DNA of 64,000 bases from an uncultured Latescibacterota bacterium (GTDB lineage Bacteria > Latescibacterota > UBA2968 > UBA8231), in contig OY282352.1 of the NCBI GenBank assembly GCA_958295495.1, forward strand, positions 2,232,001 through 2,296,000, given 5' to 3'. The translations under genes and the position numbers were made by a program. The notes beneath the pieces are model-generated. The model was given only the letters and a program-made list of their open reading frames with translations. It did no database searches and was not told the origin of the DNA. Positions 23,866 to 32,891 of the stretch are shown one piece after another (positions within the stretch are counted from its first letter, which is position 1; every line of letters starts with the position of its first letter).

Positions 23866-25068
23866 TCAACTTTCAAAATTTAAGACCCTCTTTAGAACTT
23901 CCCAAACCGGCTTCAAGTATTCTGCGATTCCTTGTGCAGTTTCTTTCGCATACTTTTGCCGGTTTGTATCATTCGACAGCAGCTCGAAATACTCTAGACT
24001 ACTCAAAACCAGATCTTTATCGGCATACTGCCAATAAAGATAATTGTCAAATGGGCTTTGACCATCTAGTTCTCTATCGCTCACTTCTTGTAGTGCTTCG
24101 CTGAGTTGATCGTACATGGCTTCATTTTTTGGACAAACGACCCCGAACCAGATTTTGGGGGAGGGGCCTACAATCACCTTAAGCAAGATGGATCCACTCA
24201 AACTGTAGCATAGACCCCAATTATAATTATAATATCGCTTCTTATAAGGAAAGTCTTGAATATCCGATTTCAGCTCAAATTTAATTTCCTCCCGCAGTTT
24301 CTTCAGTAACAAATCCTCCGTTTCACTCATAGCCTCATGCAAATCATGAATGAGAACAGAATCCTCCGTTTCACTCATAGCCTCATGCAAATCATGAATG
24401 AGAACAAAGTTTCTGTCCTCCAAACAGAGTTTCTTTAAGGCTTCCATATATTTCCCCCTAGAGTCTGTGTTCGTTAGCTTTCGGACAAGCTGTAAGTATT
24501 GTGCGACCGATTCCCGCAATGCGGCTTCGTTTTCGTCGCGTTTTTGGCAACGCTCCAACCAAGGAATAATACCCTTATAAGAAATACATTTAATAAGTTT
24601 GCGATCAAGATTACCAACACCATCGTCGGAAGGAGCGCGGCCGTCAAGCGTCAGGTACAGCAAATGTATGGTGCTGTAACCCTTTTTCTTCAATGTATTG
24701 TAGTACCTCCACAGTTGCTTGTCTTGATCTCCGGTATTAGGGTTAGTTTTGTTCTCGATCGCGACCGCTTTTTTGTCAGCGTTGGTGATTAGGATGTCGA
24801 TGTTGTAACGCTCCCGCTTGACATTTGCGCCGCACAGTTCAAAGTCCTCTATGCCAACATGCTGCAAGAAGTCCTTTAGGTTTTCTCTGGTCTCACTTCC
24901 CGGCTTCTTGTAGTCAAGCAGTGCGCGAAGAAATCGGGAGTGGAGGTTCACCTCGTCGGTTTCTTTGTGCAGAACGGAGAAGACGTTGAAGGGTTCCGGA
25001 CGTCCAACCCCATGCTTCTCGTAAAGCTGAGCCGCTTTTGCCAATAGCAACTGATAGTTCTCGCTCAT
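23866..25068 (-). CDS. PD-(D/E)XK nuclease-superfamily protein
   Basis: 400-residue protein with the PD-(D/E)XK core in its first half: FNVFSVLHKETDEVNLHSRF at the N-terminus, then RYNIDILITNADKKAVAIEN, where the Asp and the E-N-K triad (IENK) fit the catalytic motif, followed by QLWRYYNTL. This matches the PDDEXK_4-type family, often encoded in defence or mobile regions; its target is unknown. The gene is visibly AT-richer than its surroundings, a sign of acquisition. A perfect-looking 16-residue internal duplication (VLIHDLHEAMSETED twice) lies between core and C-terminal domain. It is a single gene in its own orientation unit. Confidence 0.8.
   Translation of the reverse strand: MSENYQLLLAKAAQLYEKHGVGRPEPFNVFSVLHKETDEVNLHSRFLRALLDYKKPGSETRENLKDFLQHVGIEDFELCGANVKRERYNIDILITNADKKAVAIENKTNPNTGDQDKQLWRYYNTLKKKGYSTIHLLYLTLDGRAPSDDGVGNLDRKLIKCISYKGIIPWLERCQKRDENEAALRESVAQYLQLVRKLTNTDSRGKYMEALKKLCLEDRNFVLIHDLHEAMSETEDSVLIHDLHEAMSETEDLLLKKLREEIKFELKSDIQDFPYKKRYYNYNWGLCYSLSGSILLKVIVGPSPKIWFGVVCPKNEAMYDQLSEALQEVSDRELDGQSPFDNYLYWQYADKDLVLSSLEYFELLSNDTNRQKYAKETAQGIAEYLKPVWEVLKRVLNFES
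24313..24408. repeat. 48-bp tandem duplication inside the PD-(D/E)XK gene
   Basis: Two adjacent 48-bp copies (24313-24360 and 24361-24408) are identical except at one base near the end. Each encodes the same 16 residues (VLIHDLHEAMSETED plus one). Near identity at the DNA level indicates a recent in-frame slippage or unequal-crossover event. Confidence 0.95.
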
Positions 25069-25113
25069 GTCTCATCCTCTTGGGAATTGCTATTGAACCT
25101 AACTAGGAGCTTC

Positions 25114-26097
25114 TTAGGCGTCAAAAGGCCCTAAACGGCCCAATGCCTCGGCGATAACGCGATACGCCCGCTCTCGAATGGCGTCGGGAAAGTCGTGGCC
25201 GCAGTCGGGATGGACCACTTGCAGGGCCTCGCCGGCACCGTATAGATCGTACACCGCTCGGGCGGTTTCGACCACTGAGGCGACGCTGCGCCAGCGGAAA
25301 TTGGAGTCGCCCAAAGGCGCGGAGATGAAGCAAGGGCGCGGTGCTAAAGCGGCGATCATGTCGTGGAAGTCAAAGGGAAGGTCCGTTAGAGCGTAGTCCT
25401 TTAAGCGCGGCATATAGCGATCGCTGGTCCAGCCCGCGATATCGCCGTCCATGTAATCTTGGTAGGAATCGAGGCCGCAACTAGAGACGACAGCGGCGAT
25501 GCGCGAGTCGAAGACCGCAGTATAGATCGAGTTGTGGCCGCCCAGCGAGTGGCCGATGGCGGCGCAAGACGGCCCTGCCACAAAGGGCAGTTCGGCCAGC
25601 AGATCGAGGCCGCGCATATTGTCCCATATCGCCTTCATGGTCCCCGAATGGTAGCCGAGGGCACGCCAGTCCGGGCAGTAGTCGGCCAGCAGGGGGTAGG
25701 CTGGCGATAGGGTGACAAAGCCAGCTTGGGCCAGTTCGCTGGCGTAAGCGCGATTGGCGCGGCCGCCCAAACCAACTACTACTTTGTGGCCGACGCGGTC
25801 GTCCGTGGGATGGGGGCAAAGCACGGCCGGGACCGGAGATTTTAGGGCGACGCCGGGAATCAGCAAATAGGCCGGCACCCGACAGCCCGGCTCGGAGACG
25901 TAGGTAATGAGGCGGCGAGTATAAGAGCCGCAGTCTAATTCCTCGTCGAGTTGGACGTCGAGCGGCGCGCGCTTTTCCGGCCCGGGCAGGGGCCCCATGA
26001 CCTGCTGCATGGCCTCCAAGAGAGCGGGACGTTGAGCTTCCCAAGCATCCCGAGTGGAGGGCGAGGCGGCAAGGCGCAGGCTGGAAAAGGCGGGCAT
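25114..26097 (-). CDS. Alpha/beta hydrolase (acetyl-esterase/dienelactone-hydrolase-like)
   Basis: 327-residue cytoplasmic alpha/beta hydrolase. The nucleophile elbow is GHSLGG (Ser184), with Asp264 in LGDSN and His301 in CGHDF as plausible triad partners. AVLCPHPTDD marks the oxyanion region. This resembles the acetyl-xylan-esterase/Abhydrolase_7 group acting on small esters; the substrate is not deducible. The ATG at 26097 was chosen because it follows the DUF4389 stop by eight bases; a longer frame would overlap that gene. No signal peptide. Confidence 0.83.
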   Translation of the reverse strand: MPAFSSLRLAASPSTRDAWEAQRPALLEAMQQVMGPLPGPEKRAPLDVQLDEELDCGSYTRRLITYVSEPGCRVPAYLLIPGVALKSPVPAVLCPHPTDDRVGHKVVVGLGGRANRAYASELAQAGFVTLSPAYPLLADYCPDWRALGYHSGTMKAIWDNMRGLDLLAELPFVAGPSCAAIGHSLGGHNSIYTAVFDSRIAAVVSSCGLDSYQDYMDGDIAGWTSDRYMPRLKDYALTDLPFDFHDMIAALAPRPCFISAPLGDSNFRWRSVASVVETARAVYDLYGAGEALQVVHPDCGHDFPDAIRERAYRVIAEALGRLGPFDA

Positions 26098-26105
26098 AAG
26101 CCGGT

Positions 26106-26783
26106 CTAGTCGGACAGCCGGAAGGGCGGATACTGGTCGGTTGCTAGGATAGCAGCGTAAGCGATAACGCGCAGCCACCAGCGACTGACGCCAACTACCA
26201 GATCGAACAAGTCTCGGGGGTAGCGCTCAGTAAAGAGGATGGCGAACCAAGCCCCGATGGTGCAGAGGAGGGCCACAAGGCTCAGCGGGATCAGGATGAT
26301 GCAGTGAGGAATGACCAAAAACCACTTGACTAGAGGCAACCAGCGGTTGAGGTCTTGCTGGGCATCTGGGTAATCGATGTCGAGGTGAACAGCCTGTTCC
26401 TCGTCGGTGGAGGGATATTCGTCGCGCAGCAGCCCTAAGTAGGCTGAGACCCGGCAGGAGAAGCGCAGGAGTTCGAGGTTCCAGTCGAACCACCAGCGGG
26501 GGTACTTGCGGCGGAAGAGCAGCATGAGCACCGCCGGAATGAAAATCATGCCTGAGATGGTCGTGGAGAAGGAAGGGGTCTCGTCGTAATCCCAACGATC
26601 CCAATACCAGGTAGCCGAATCAACCCAGTTCCAACTCCAACTCTCACCATTGTCTATGCTGGCCAAGACGATAAAAATGGGAATGACGGTAAACAGCCGG
26701 AAGATGGTCGTGAGGCGATTGAGGGGCCGGTCGGGATAATCGACGGCAAAGCGGAGGGGATAGGAATCGGCGGGAGCATTCAT
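26106..26783 (-). CDS. DUF4389 membrane protein
   Basis: 225-residue membrane protein that matches the DUF4389 pattern: an N-terminal YPLRFAVDYPDRPLNRLTTI, a transmembrane pair (LFTVIPIFIVL), RRKYPRWWFDWNLELLRF, and a second copy of the motif with VKWFLVIPHCIILIPLSL and TERYPRDLFDLVVG. It is essentially a duplicated unit. Function unknown. The start at 26783 has AGGAGG seven bases upstream. It is likely co-transcribed with the hydrolase downstream. Confidence 0.8.
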   Translation of the reverse strand: MNAPADSYPLRFAVDYPDRPLNRLTTIFRLFTVIPIFIVLASIDNGESWSWNWVDSATWYWDRWDYDETPSFSTTISGMIFIPAVLMLLFRRKYPRWWFDWNLELLRFSCRVSAYLGLLRDEYPSTDEEQAVHLDIDYPDAQQDLNRWLPLVKWFLVIPHCIILIPLSLVALLCTIGAWFAILFTERYPRDLFDLVVGVSRWWLRVIAYAAILATDQYPPFRLSD

Positions 26784-27048
26784 GGAGACCTCCTGATGGG
26801 GTATGAAGGGGCTTTTAGGAATCTCAGAAAGCAAGCGTTATGGGCATTCGACCGAGATTGTAAAGATGGAATACCTAGGCCACAAGGGACAGCAAACCAA
26901 AACACTCCTCGTGGTTACGCGATGTTCAGTGAGAGAGCTATCGGCAAGTGATCCGAAAATCGGCTATCGTTTGGTCGGCCGTTGGCTCGAAGCAAGCCCC
27001 GAGAAACCTCATCTCGTCTGACGTGTACGTCGATTCAAACCCGTTTCG

Positions 27049-29496
27049 TCAAAAGGTGCTGAGTGCCTCGGGCCACACCTCGTCTGCAATCGGCGGGCGC
27101 GGATGAGCAGCCGAAGGGGATGCGCCCCAATGGCGCACGCCGATAAAGCTAAAAACCGCATACCACAGCAGCGCGACCAACAGCAGGGCACCCACCGCCC
27201 AGCGGCCCGTACCGGCCGGGCGAGCAACCTCCGCGCCCGAAGAAGTTCGGCGGCTGCCCAAGAAGAGCGCGGCACCCGCCGCTAGGTAAAAAGCCGCGCC
27301 GACCGCCAACGATGCGCTCGCTCCCCACTCCATGCCCAAAGCTACGGCTCCGACCGATCCGAGCACCGAGAAGAAACCGTTGACGGCCCACAGCCAGGGG
27401 ACGAGTCCGGCGTGTTGCGAACCGCCGAGGCGCAGACAGGCCGGGAAGCAGGTCCCCAGTAACATTCCGAGCGGCGCGACGAGGGCCAATGTTAGCCCCA
27501 CCCGCGCCGGTAGTGACCACGCCAACGCCCCAGCGAGTGCGCTGTCGAGCAGGAACCCATAGAGATAACAGACGAGGCCGACAGCCGCGCCGACCAACCC
27601 CAGCCCCTGCGGGTGCGCGAGCGGGCGGCACCATCCGCCCGCGAGGCTCCCAGCCCCCGTGCCCAGCAACAGCCCGAAGAGCGCGACCGCCAGCGTCAGG
27701 GTCGGATAGCCGAGGAACAGGCCAAAGCGCTGCAAGAGATGGATCTCTACCATCATAAAGCCCGCGCCCAACCCGGCGGCAAACAACGCCCACAACACCG
27801 GCGGTCCAGACGCGCTCCGCTGGCGCATATTCGGAGCACCAAGCGGCACTAACATCACTAGCGCACACGTCAACAACGCACCGCCCAATAGCCAAGTTAG
27901 CTTGGAATCCAGCCCGCGAGTAGCGTCGTAAAAGAAGGGCCGGTCGTCGGTCGTCGGCGAGATGTCGAGCGCGGCCGCGGCGACAAAATCCGCCAATGTA
28001 GCCCCGCGCAACGCCGCCAGCGCCGGCCGCTCGCGCCTTCCGGGCGAAAAGTACGCGTCTAAACCCAACTCCTCCATGGCCGCGTGTAGGCGCGCCAATT
28101 GTCTGGCCGTATAGGGCTGCTGCTGCACCAGCAACAAGGGGCGGTAGGCCTCTTGCCGTCCCGGATCGCCACGGGTGCCATTGACCACGACGAGGTGGTC
28201 GAGTACCGCGCTCGGCTCGTGGCCGCGCTCCTCCCACAAGGCACCCAATGTGGCGACCACGCGCAACATCAGCGCGTGATTGTGGACGACGAGAGCCAGC
28301 CGACCACCCTCGGTGAGGTGATCGAGATAGGCGGCAAACGCCTCGCGGGTGAACAGGTAGTTCTCGGAGAGCGCGTACCCCACCAAATCGGCTGCCTCGG
28401 CATACACCAAGGGCAGGGCGATTAGATCGTAGCGCGTGCGGGAACGCTCCAGATAGTTGCGACCATCGCCGATGTGCAGGTCCACCCCCTCTAAGTCGTA
28501 CAAACGACCGTTGTACTCTCCATAAGAGCGAACTAGCGCGGCGATCTCCGGGTTGATCTCTACGGCTTCGATCTGCCGCCAGCCAGTCATCAGCGCGTAG
28601 AGCACATCGGCACCACCGCCCGGTCCGATAATCAGGGCGCGCTCGCGGGGCGAGAAGTAATAGGGGAAAAACGCCGCCTCGCGCCGCAAGAAGAACAGCC
28701 GTCGGTAATCGCCGGGGAAGCGGAACATGTACGAGCCAGCCCCGCCATCTACATACAAGTTCAGGCCCGTGTCGCCCGTGCGATCTACCAAATCGGTGCG
28801 CGCGTACGCACTCCACTGCGTGTCCTTCACTTCCCCGCGGTGGCGCACCGCGCCCAAGGCGCGGAACATGGGCTTGTCGGCGGCCTCACCCAGGGCACTG
28901 AGATTGATGAGTTCGCGTTGTTGGGTGCTGTAAACGGCGAGCCCGGTCGCTAAAATAATTGGGCAGGTCCATATCCAGCGATGCCAAAAGAAAGCCGCCG
29001 CGGCCATAGCAAAAACGCCCGCACCCAATAGGGCACCGACGCCGCCCAGCCATTCGAGGGCCGGCACGACGTAGAGTATGCCCAGTGCCGCGCCGACTAG
29101 GTCCCAAAAGTAGAGAATTTGGCTCTGTTGGTGACGCGCCCGGAAGGCGAGAGCGAGGAATGCGCCGGCAGCGATGAAGGGGAGGCCGGCGATGCCGACC
29201 AGCAGCGGTAGCGGCATGCGGGGGAATTGGGCTATGGCATACGCACCGCAGATCATGCTGACGCCGCAACCGACCGCCCAATAGCCCAAGTGCACGTGCA
29301 GCCGCTCTTCCTGTACGTGCAGCACCGCACTCAGCGCGGCCCCCAGCCCCAAGCCGCAGACCGCCCCTGAGACCACGAGAAACGTGTAGTGATAGTGCTG
29401 CAAAAAGGAAAACAGGCGGACGAGGCCGATTTCATAGCCGATGACGGCCGCAGCCACCAACCCCACCCCGAGCTGCAGCCGCCGCTCAGCGCTCAC
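27049..29496 (-). CDS. Membrane-embedded spermidine-synthase-like methyltransferase-fold protein
   Basis: 815 residues. About six N-terminal membrane segments lead into a soluble spermidine-synthase/SAM-methyltransferase-like domain: motif I IIGPGGGADVLYAL at ~289-302, the acidic AVEINPEI (Glu313), and GDGRNYLER. Six or more C-terminal membrane segments follow. Such fusions are known as integral membrane 'spermidine synthase-like' proteins of unclear substrate. I place the start at GTG 29496, which overlaps the upstream gene by 11 bases with GAGG ahead; further upstream the frame reads as low-complexity shadow of the TPR gene. It is coupled to the FG-GAP/ASPIC/TPR lipoprotein. Confidence 0.82.
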   Translation of the reverse strand: MSAERRLQLGVGLVAAAVIGYEIGLVRLFSFLQHYHYTFLVVSGAVCGLGLGAALSAVLHVQEERLHVHLGYWAVGCGVSMICGAYAIAQFPRMPLPLLVGIAGLPFIAAGAFLALAFRARHQQSQILYFWDLVGAALGILYVVPALEWLGGVGALLGAGVFAMAAAAFFWHRWIWTCPIILATGLAVYSTQQRELINLSALGEAADKPMFRALGAVRHRGEVKDTQWSAYARTDLVDRTGDTGLNLYVDGGAGSYMFRFPGDYRRLFFLRREAAFFPYYFSPRERALIIGPGGGADVLYALMTGWRQIEAVEINPEIAALVRSYGEYNGRLYDLEGVDLHIGDGRNYLERSRTRYDLIALPLVYAEAADLVGYALSENYLFTREAFAAYLDHLTEGGRLALVVHNHALMLRVVATLGALWEERGHEPSAVLDHLVVVNGTRGDPGRQEAYRPLLLVQQQPYTARQLARLHAAMEELGLDAYFSPGRRERPALAALRGATLADFVAAAALDISPTTDDRPFFYDATRGLDSKLTWLLGGALLTCALVMLVPLGAPNMRQRSASGPPVLWALFAAGLGAGFMMVEIHLLQRFGLFLGYPTLTLAVALFGLLLGTGAGSLAGGWCRPLAHPQGLGLVGAAVGLVCYLYGFLLDSALAGALAWSLPARVGLTLALVAPLGMLLGTCFPACLRLGGSQHAGLVPWLWAVNGFFSVLGSVGAVALGMEWGASASLAVGAAFYLAAGAALFLGSRRTSSGAEVARPAGTGRWAVGALLLVALLWYAVFSFIGVRHWGASPSAAHPRPPIADEVWPEALSTF

Positions 29497-32400
29497 CTTG
29501 GGCCTCGCGCTTGCGTAGCTCGGCGAGCATCTGCTGCGCCTTGCGATGTTCAGGGTCGGCTTCGACAGCTTTAACAAACGCCGCCATAGCGCGCGTTTCC
29601 TCGCCGGCCAACAGGTACGCGTTGCCCAAGTTGTAGTGGGCGCGGGCGTAGTGGGGGTCGCGGCGCAACACCTCTTGGTACGCGGTGATGGCCAGCCCCA
29701 AGGCGCGGCGACGGAGGTAGATGTTGCCCAAGTTGTTGCGGGCGTCGAGATGACTCGGTGCCACCGCCAAGGCCGCTTGGTACGCTTGGCTAGCGGCCTC
29801 GTAGCGGCCAATCCGCGCATAGACCGCACCTAATCTATAGTACGCGTCCGCGTCGTTGGGGTTGAGCACCACAGCCGTCTTGTGGGCCAGCAACTTTTGG
29901 TGCTCTTGCTGCAACGAGTGGAAATAGTTGAGGAGCTGGCGGCCGCGCACGGGCTCGCCGCGCCGCAACAATGCCTGACCCAAGTGATAGTACACTTCGG
30001 CGCGGTCCGGGTCGGCGGCTAAGGCCCGCTGCAAAAGGGGGATGGCCGCGGCGTCTGCGCCCTCCTGCAAGAGCAGAATGCCCAGCCGCCCCAAGAGCGC
30101 GGCGCTGTTCGGGGCGCGTTCCAGCCCCTGCTGCAAAGCGGCGCGGGCGGTCTTTGCTTCTTCTCGCGCCATCCAGATTTGGGCCGTCAGCTCGTGTGCT
30201 TCAGCGCGCGTAGGCTGCGCTTGCACCACCCTGGCGAGTTGGGCGAGCGCGTCTTTGTATTGCGCTTGGGCAAAATGGATCCGCGCCAATTGCAGCATCA
30301 GCTCCACTTCCTCGGGCAGGGCCGCGAGGCCCCGGCGCAATACGGCTATGGCCGGGCCGTAATCGGTCTGCCGGGCGTGCAAGCCAGCCAAGTTGAAATA
30401 GGCTTGGAGATAGCGCGGCGACAGGGCGATGGCGCGCTCGTAGAGCGGCATCGCTGCGGCCAAACGCTGTTGGCGCAGGTGGATGTTGCCCAGCACGTAG
30501 TGCGGCTCGGCCAAGGTGCTGTCGAGCGCGATCGCCTGTCTCAGTGCGGAGGCCGCCTGTCCTAGCGCACCGCGATCGGCGTAGAGCTTCCCCAAGCCCA
30601 CGTAGGCTTGGGCCGCGCCTGCGTCGAGTTGTAAGGCGCGGCGATAAGCGGCTTCGGCCTCGTCGTACACGCGCTGGCGCGCCAACGCGGCACCCAGCTC
30701 GATGTGGACGTCGACCACCTCCGGCTGGGCGCGGGCAGCGGCCCGCAACTCGGACAGGGGGACTGCGGGCGGCAGAGGAGCCCGCGTCTTTTCCGGCAGG
30801 ACTAAGGGCGCTTGCCGCCAAAATTGCTCCAGCTCCTCGGCATCGCCGCCTTGGGGCTCAGCCTGCGCGAGGGCTGCATGAGCCGCCTCTTGCGGTGCGC
30901 TCGCCTCCGGCTCGACGACCCGCAGCACCTGCCCGGCGCGCACACCCGTCACCACTTGGCGAATGCCCGATGGCCACGCGATCTCCACCTGCTCGGCCTC
31001 TTTGCTCGTTCCCAGCCCAAAGAACATCCGCGCGTCGTTTTGCGATAAATAACTCGCTGCACTGCGCTTTTCCGCCACCAGCGTCCGGCCGGCCACGCGC
31101 ACCACCACGCGAGCACCATAGCCATCGCGGTTGCTCGCCCGCCCCTCTAGCACCAGTGCCAAGTAGTGGCCCGCTTGGGTGTCGTTGCGCCAAAGCAGGG
31201 CGCGTTGCCCGGTGTTGACCAAGAAAATATCGGGGTCGCCGTCGTTGTCGTAATCGGCCACGGCCGAACCGCGGCCGACCAAGTCCCGCGTCGGCGCGGC
31301 CACGCCGGCAGCCGCACTCGCGTCGGCAAAGCGGCCGCGGCCATCGTTGAGGTACAACTGATCGCTCTGGCCGTACGCGGCCTGCGGGTCAAACCGGTCG
31401 ATGTCGGCGTCGATGTGGCCATTGGCCACGTAGAGATCGGGGTCGCCGTCGTTGTCGGCGTCGAGGAAGTTGATGCCAAAGGCCAGCTTGTCCAAGCTGT
31501 TGGCGGCTAGACCCGCGGCCAGCGATTCGTCGGCAAACATCCCGCCGCCCGCGTTGTGGTACAAGGTGTTGCTCTCCCACTGGAAATTGGTCACCGCCAA
31601 GTCGAGAAGGCCATCGCCATCGCCATCGGCCACATCCACGCCCATCGTCCCTTCGGGCTTGCCGCCGGCGTTGTACGCCACCCCGGCCACCAGCCCCACT
31701 TCGGCAAAGCGGCCGCCGTCGTTGCGCCAGAGAAAATTCGGCGTGGCATCATTGCCCTGAAACAAATCGGGATCGCCGTCGAGGTCGCAGTCGAAAAACA
31801 CCGCGCCCAACTCGCGGCCTTCGCGCGTGAGCAGCCCGGCCGCGGCCGTCACATCTGCAAAGCGGCGGCCATCGTTGCGCCACAGCGCGTTCCGCTGCCC
31901 TGGATATTCGGTGGGGGCCAAGTGCCGTCGCGGCCAGCGCAGCGTTCCGCCCGCGCTCAACTCGCCGCGCTCAAATTCATAGTGCAAATAATTCGCCACG
32001 TACAGGTCTAAGTCGCCGTCGAGGTCGTAATCGACAAACGACGATCCGGTTGACCATTGCTCGTCCGCCCCGATCCCAGCCGCGGCCGTCACATCCGCAA
32101 AGACCCAAGCCAGTGCCGATCCTTCGTTGCGATAGAGCCGGTTGCGGCCAAAGTTGGCTGCGAAGAGGTCGGCGTCTCCGTCGTTGTCGTAGTCCCCGGC
32201 CGACGCGCCCATGCCATAGCCTGTGTCCGCCACCCCGAGGCTTTCGCCGACCTCGGCAAAGTATCCGCCATCGTTGCGATACAGCGCGTTTCGCGGTGGC
32301 ACCGCCGAGACATAGCCGGGCAAATCCGCCCCATTGACCACGTACAAATCCATCCACCCGTCGCGATTGTAATCGAAAAACGCCGCTCCAGAACCAATCG

Positions 32401-32566
32401 TCTCCACCCCGTATTTGCGCCCAGACCGGCCGCTGGTATGCACAAAGTCGATCCCCGCTTCAGCGGTCGCATCAACAAAGCGCACGGCAGGCGCAGGCGG
32501 TGAATCGCTCGCAGTGCAACCGCATACTAAGACGACGATGCACGTTGAAAGTCTGCTTGGGATCAT
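29486..32566 (-). CDS. Large FG-GAP + ASPIC/UnbV + TPR lipoprotein
   Basis: 1026-residue predicted lipoprotein (MIPSRLSTCIVVLVCGC, Cys17). Residues ~25-450 hold seven calcium-loop FG-GAP repeats (DYNRDGWMDLYV, DYDNDGDADLFA, DYDLDGDLDLYV, DCDLDGDPDLFQ, DGDGDGLLDLAV, DADNDGDPDLYV, DYDNDGDPDIFL). Residues ~455-545 are ASPIC/UnbV (FFGLG, IAWPSGIRQV). From ~590 to the end there are about a dozen TPRs (YVGLGKLYADRGALGQAASA, AHYNLGNAYLLAGEETRAMA). The order is the reverse of 4660-6726. The protein at 38170-41370 is a close paralogue with the same layout. A MITE-like element lies ~33 bases upstream of the start. Confidence 0.9.
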   Translation of the reverse strand: MIPSRLSTCIVVLVCGCTASDSPPAPAVRFVDATAEAGIDFVHTSGRSGRKYGVETIGSGAAFFDYNRDGWMDLYVVNGADLPGYVSAVPPRNALYRNDGGYFAEVGESLGVADTGYGMGASAGDYDNDGDADLFAANFGRNRLYRNEGSALAWVFADVTAAAGIGADEQWSTGSSFVDYDLDGDLDLYVANYLHYEFERGELSAGGTLRWPRRHLAPTEYPGQRNALWRNDGRRFADVTAAAGLLTREGRELGAVFFDCDLDGDPDLFQGNDATPNFLWRNDGGRFAEVGLVAGVAYNAGGKPEGTMGVDVADGDGDGLLDLAVTNFQWESNTLYHNAGGGMFADESLAAGLAANSLDKLAFGINFLDADNDGDPDLYVANGHIDADIDRFDPQAAYGQSDQLYLNDGRGRFADASAAAGVAAPTRDLVGRGSAVADYDNDGDPDIFLVNTGQRALLWRNDTQAGHYLALVLEGRASNRDGYGARVVVRVAGRTLVAEKRSAASYLSQNDARMFFGLGTSKEAEQVEIAWPSGIRQVVTGVRAGQVLRVVEPEASAPQEAAHAALAQAEPQGGDAEELEQFWRQAPLVLPEKTRAPLPPAVPLSELRAAARAQPEVVDVHIELGAALARQRVYDEAEAAYRRALQLDAGAAQAYVGLGKLYADRGALGQAASALRQAIALDSTLAEPHYVLGNIHLRQQRLAAAMPLYERAIALSPRYLQAYFNLAGLHARQTDYGPAIAVLRRGLAALPEEVELMLQLARIHFAQAQYKDALAQLARVVQAQPTRAEAHELTAQIWMAREEAKTARAALQQGLERAPNSAALLGRLGILLLQEGADAAAIPLLQRALAADPDRAEVYYHLGQALLRRGEPVRGRQLLNYFHSLQQEHQKLLAHKTAVVLNPNDADAYYRLGAVYARIGRYEAASQAYQAALAVAPSHLDARNNLGNIYLRRRALGLAITAYQEVLRRDPHYARAHYNLGNAYLLAGEETRAMAAFVKAVEADPEHRKAQQMLAELRKREAQGER

Positions 32567-32598
32567 TTTGGTTGATACAGAATTGCTTGCTGTCTAAA

Positions 32599-32819
32599 TA
32601 ACATAACTGACGTTACGCCGCCTTATGCAGCATCTGCCGCTTGCGGCAGGTCGCCCCGTCGCCCGCCGTCATTCCCGCGAAAGCGGGCTTCACCGCGCCT
32701 TTAGGCGTGACATCCAGTCTAACGCACGGCCTCAAACGGGCGTCTCTGGATGCCTGCTTGCACAGGCAGGACCGCCGATAGACTAAACGATCTTAAGGCG
32801 CGTAACATCAGTAACATAA
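32599..32819. mobile_element. 205-bp MITE-like element with 8-bp target duplication
   Basis: The element runs 32607-32811. Its ends are imperfect inverted repeats: CTGACGTTACGCCGCCTTA (32607-32625) against TAAGGCGCGTAACATCAG (32794-32811), one mismatch and one gap. Both sides carry TAACATAA (32599-32606 and 32812-32819), a perfect 8-bp direct repeat fitting a target duplication. There is no coding capacity. Inside are small hairpins: CCCGC-GAAA-GCGGG (32674-32687), CGCC-TTTA-GGCG (32696-32707) and GCCTG/CAGGC (32752-32767). It sits in the divergent intergenic region between the genes at 32566 and 32892. No parent transposase is present in the window. Confidence 0.7.
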
Positions 32820-32891
32820 TTAGACTTAGCAAAATTACACGGTCCTAATATATTTGTCGTAGATAGATAAACGTTTTACTAGGAGGCCTTT

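Noticed and set aside
26803..27021. 72-codon plus-strand ORF between DUF4389 and the spermidine-synthase-like gene
   Set aside because: No ribosome site, overlaps the upstream region of the DUF4389 gene, no recognisable motif. I see nothing else in this 265-base gap.
27149..28816. 555-codon minus-strand frame
   Set aside because: Out-of-frame shadow inside the spermidine-synthase-like gene; Arg/Gly-rich with no motifs, whereas the main frame has SAM-fold motifs and membrane helices.
32671..32767. Hairpins in the 32.7-kb intergenic region as REP elements or terminators
   Set aside because: They lie inside the element defined by terminal inverted repeats and target duplication, so they are better explained as its internal structure.
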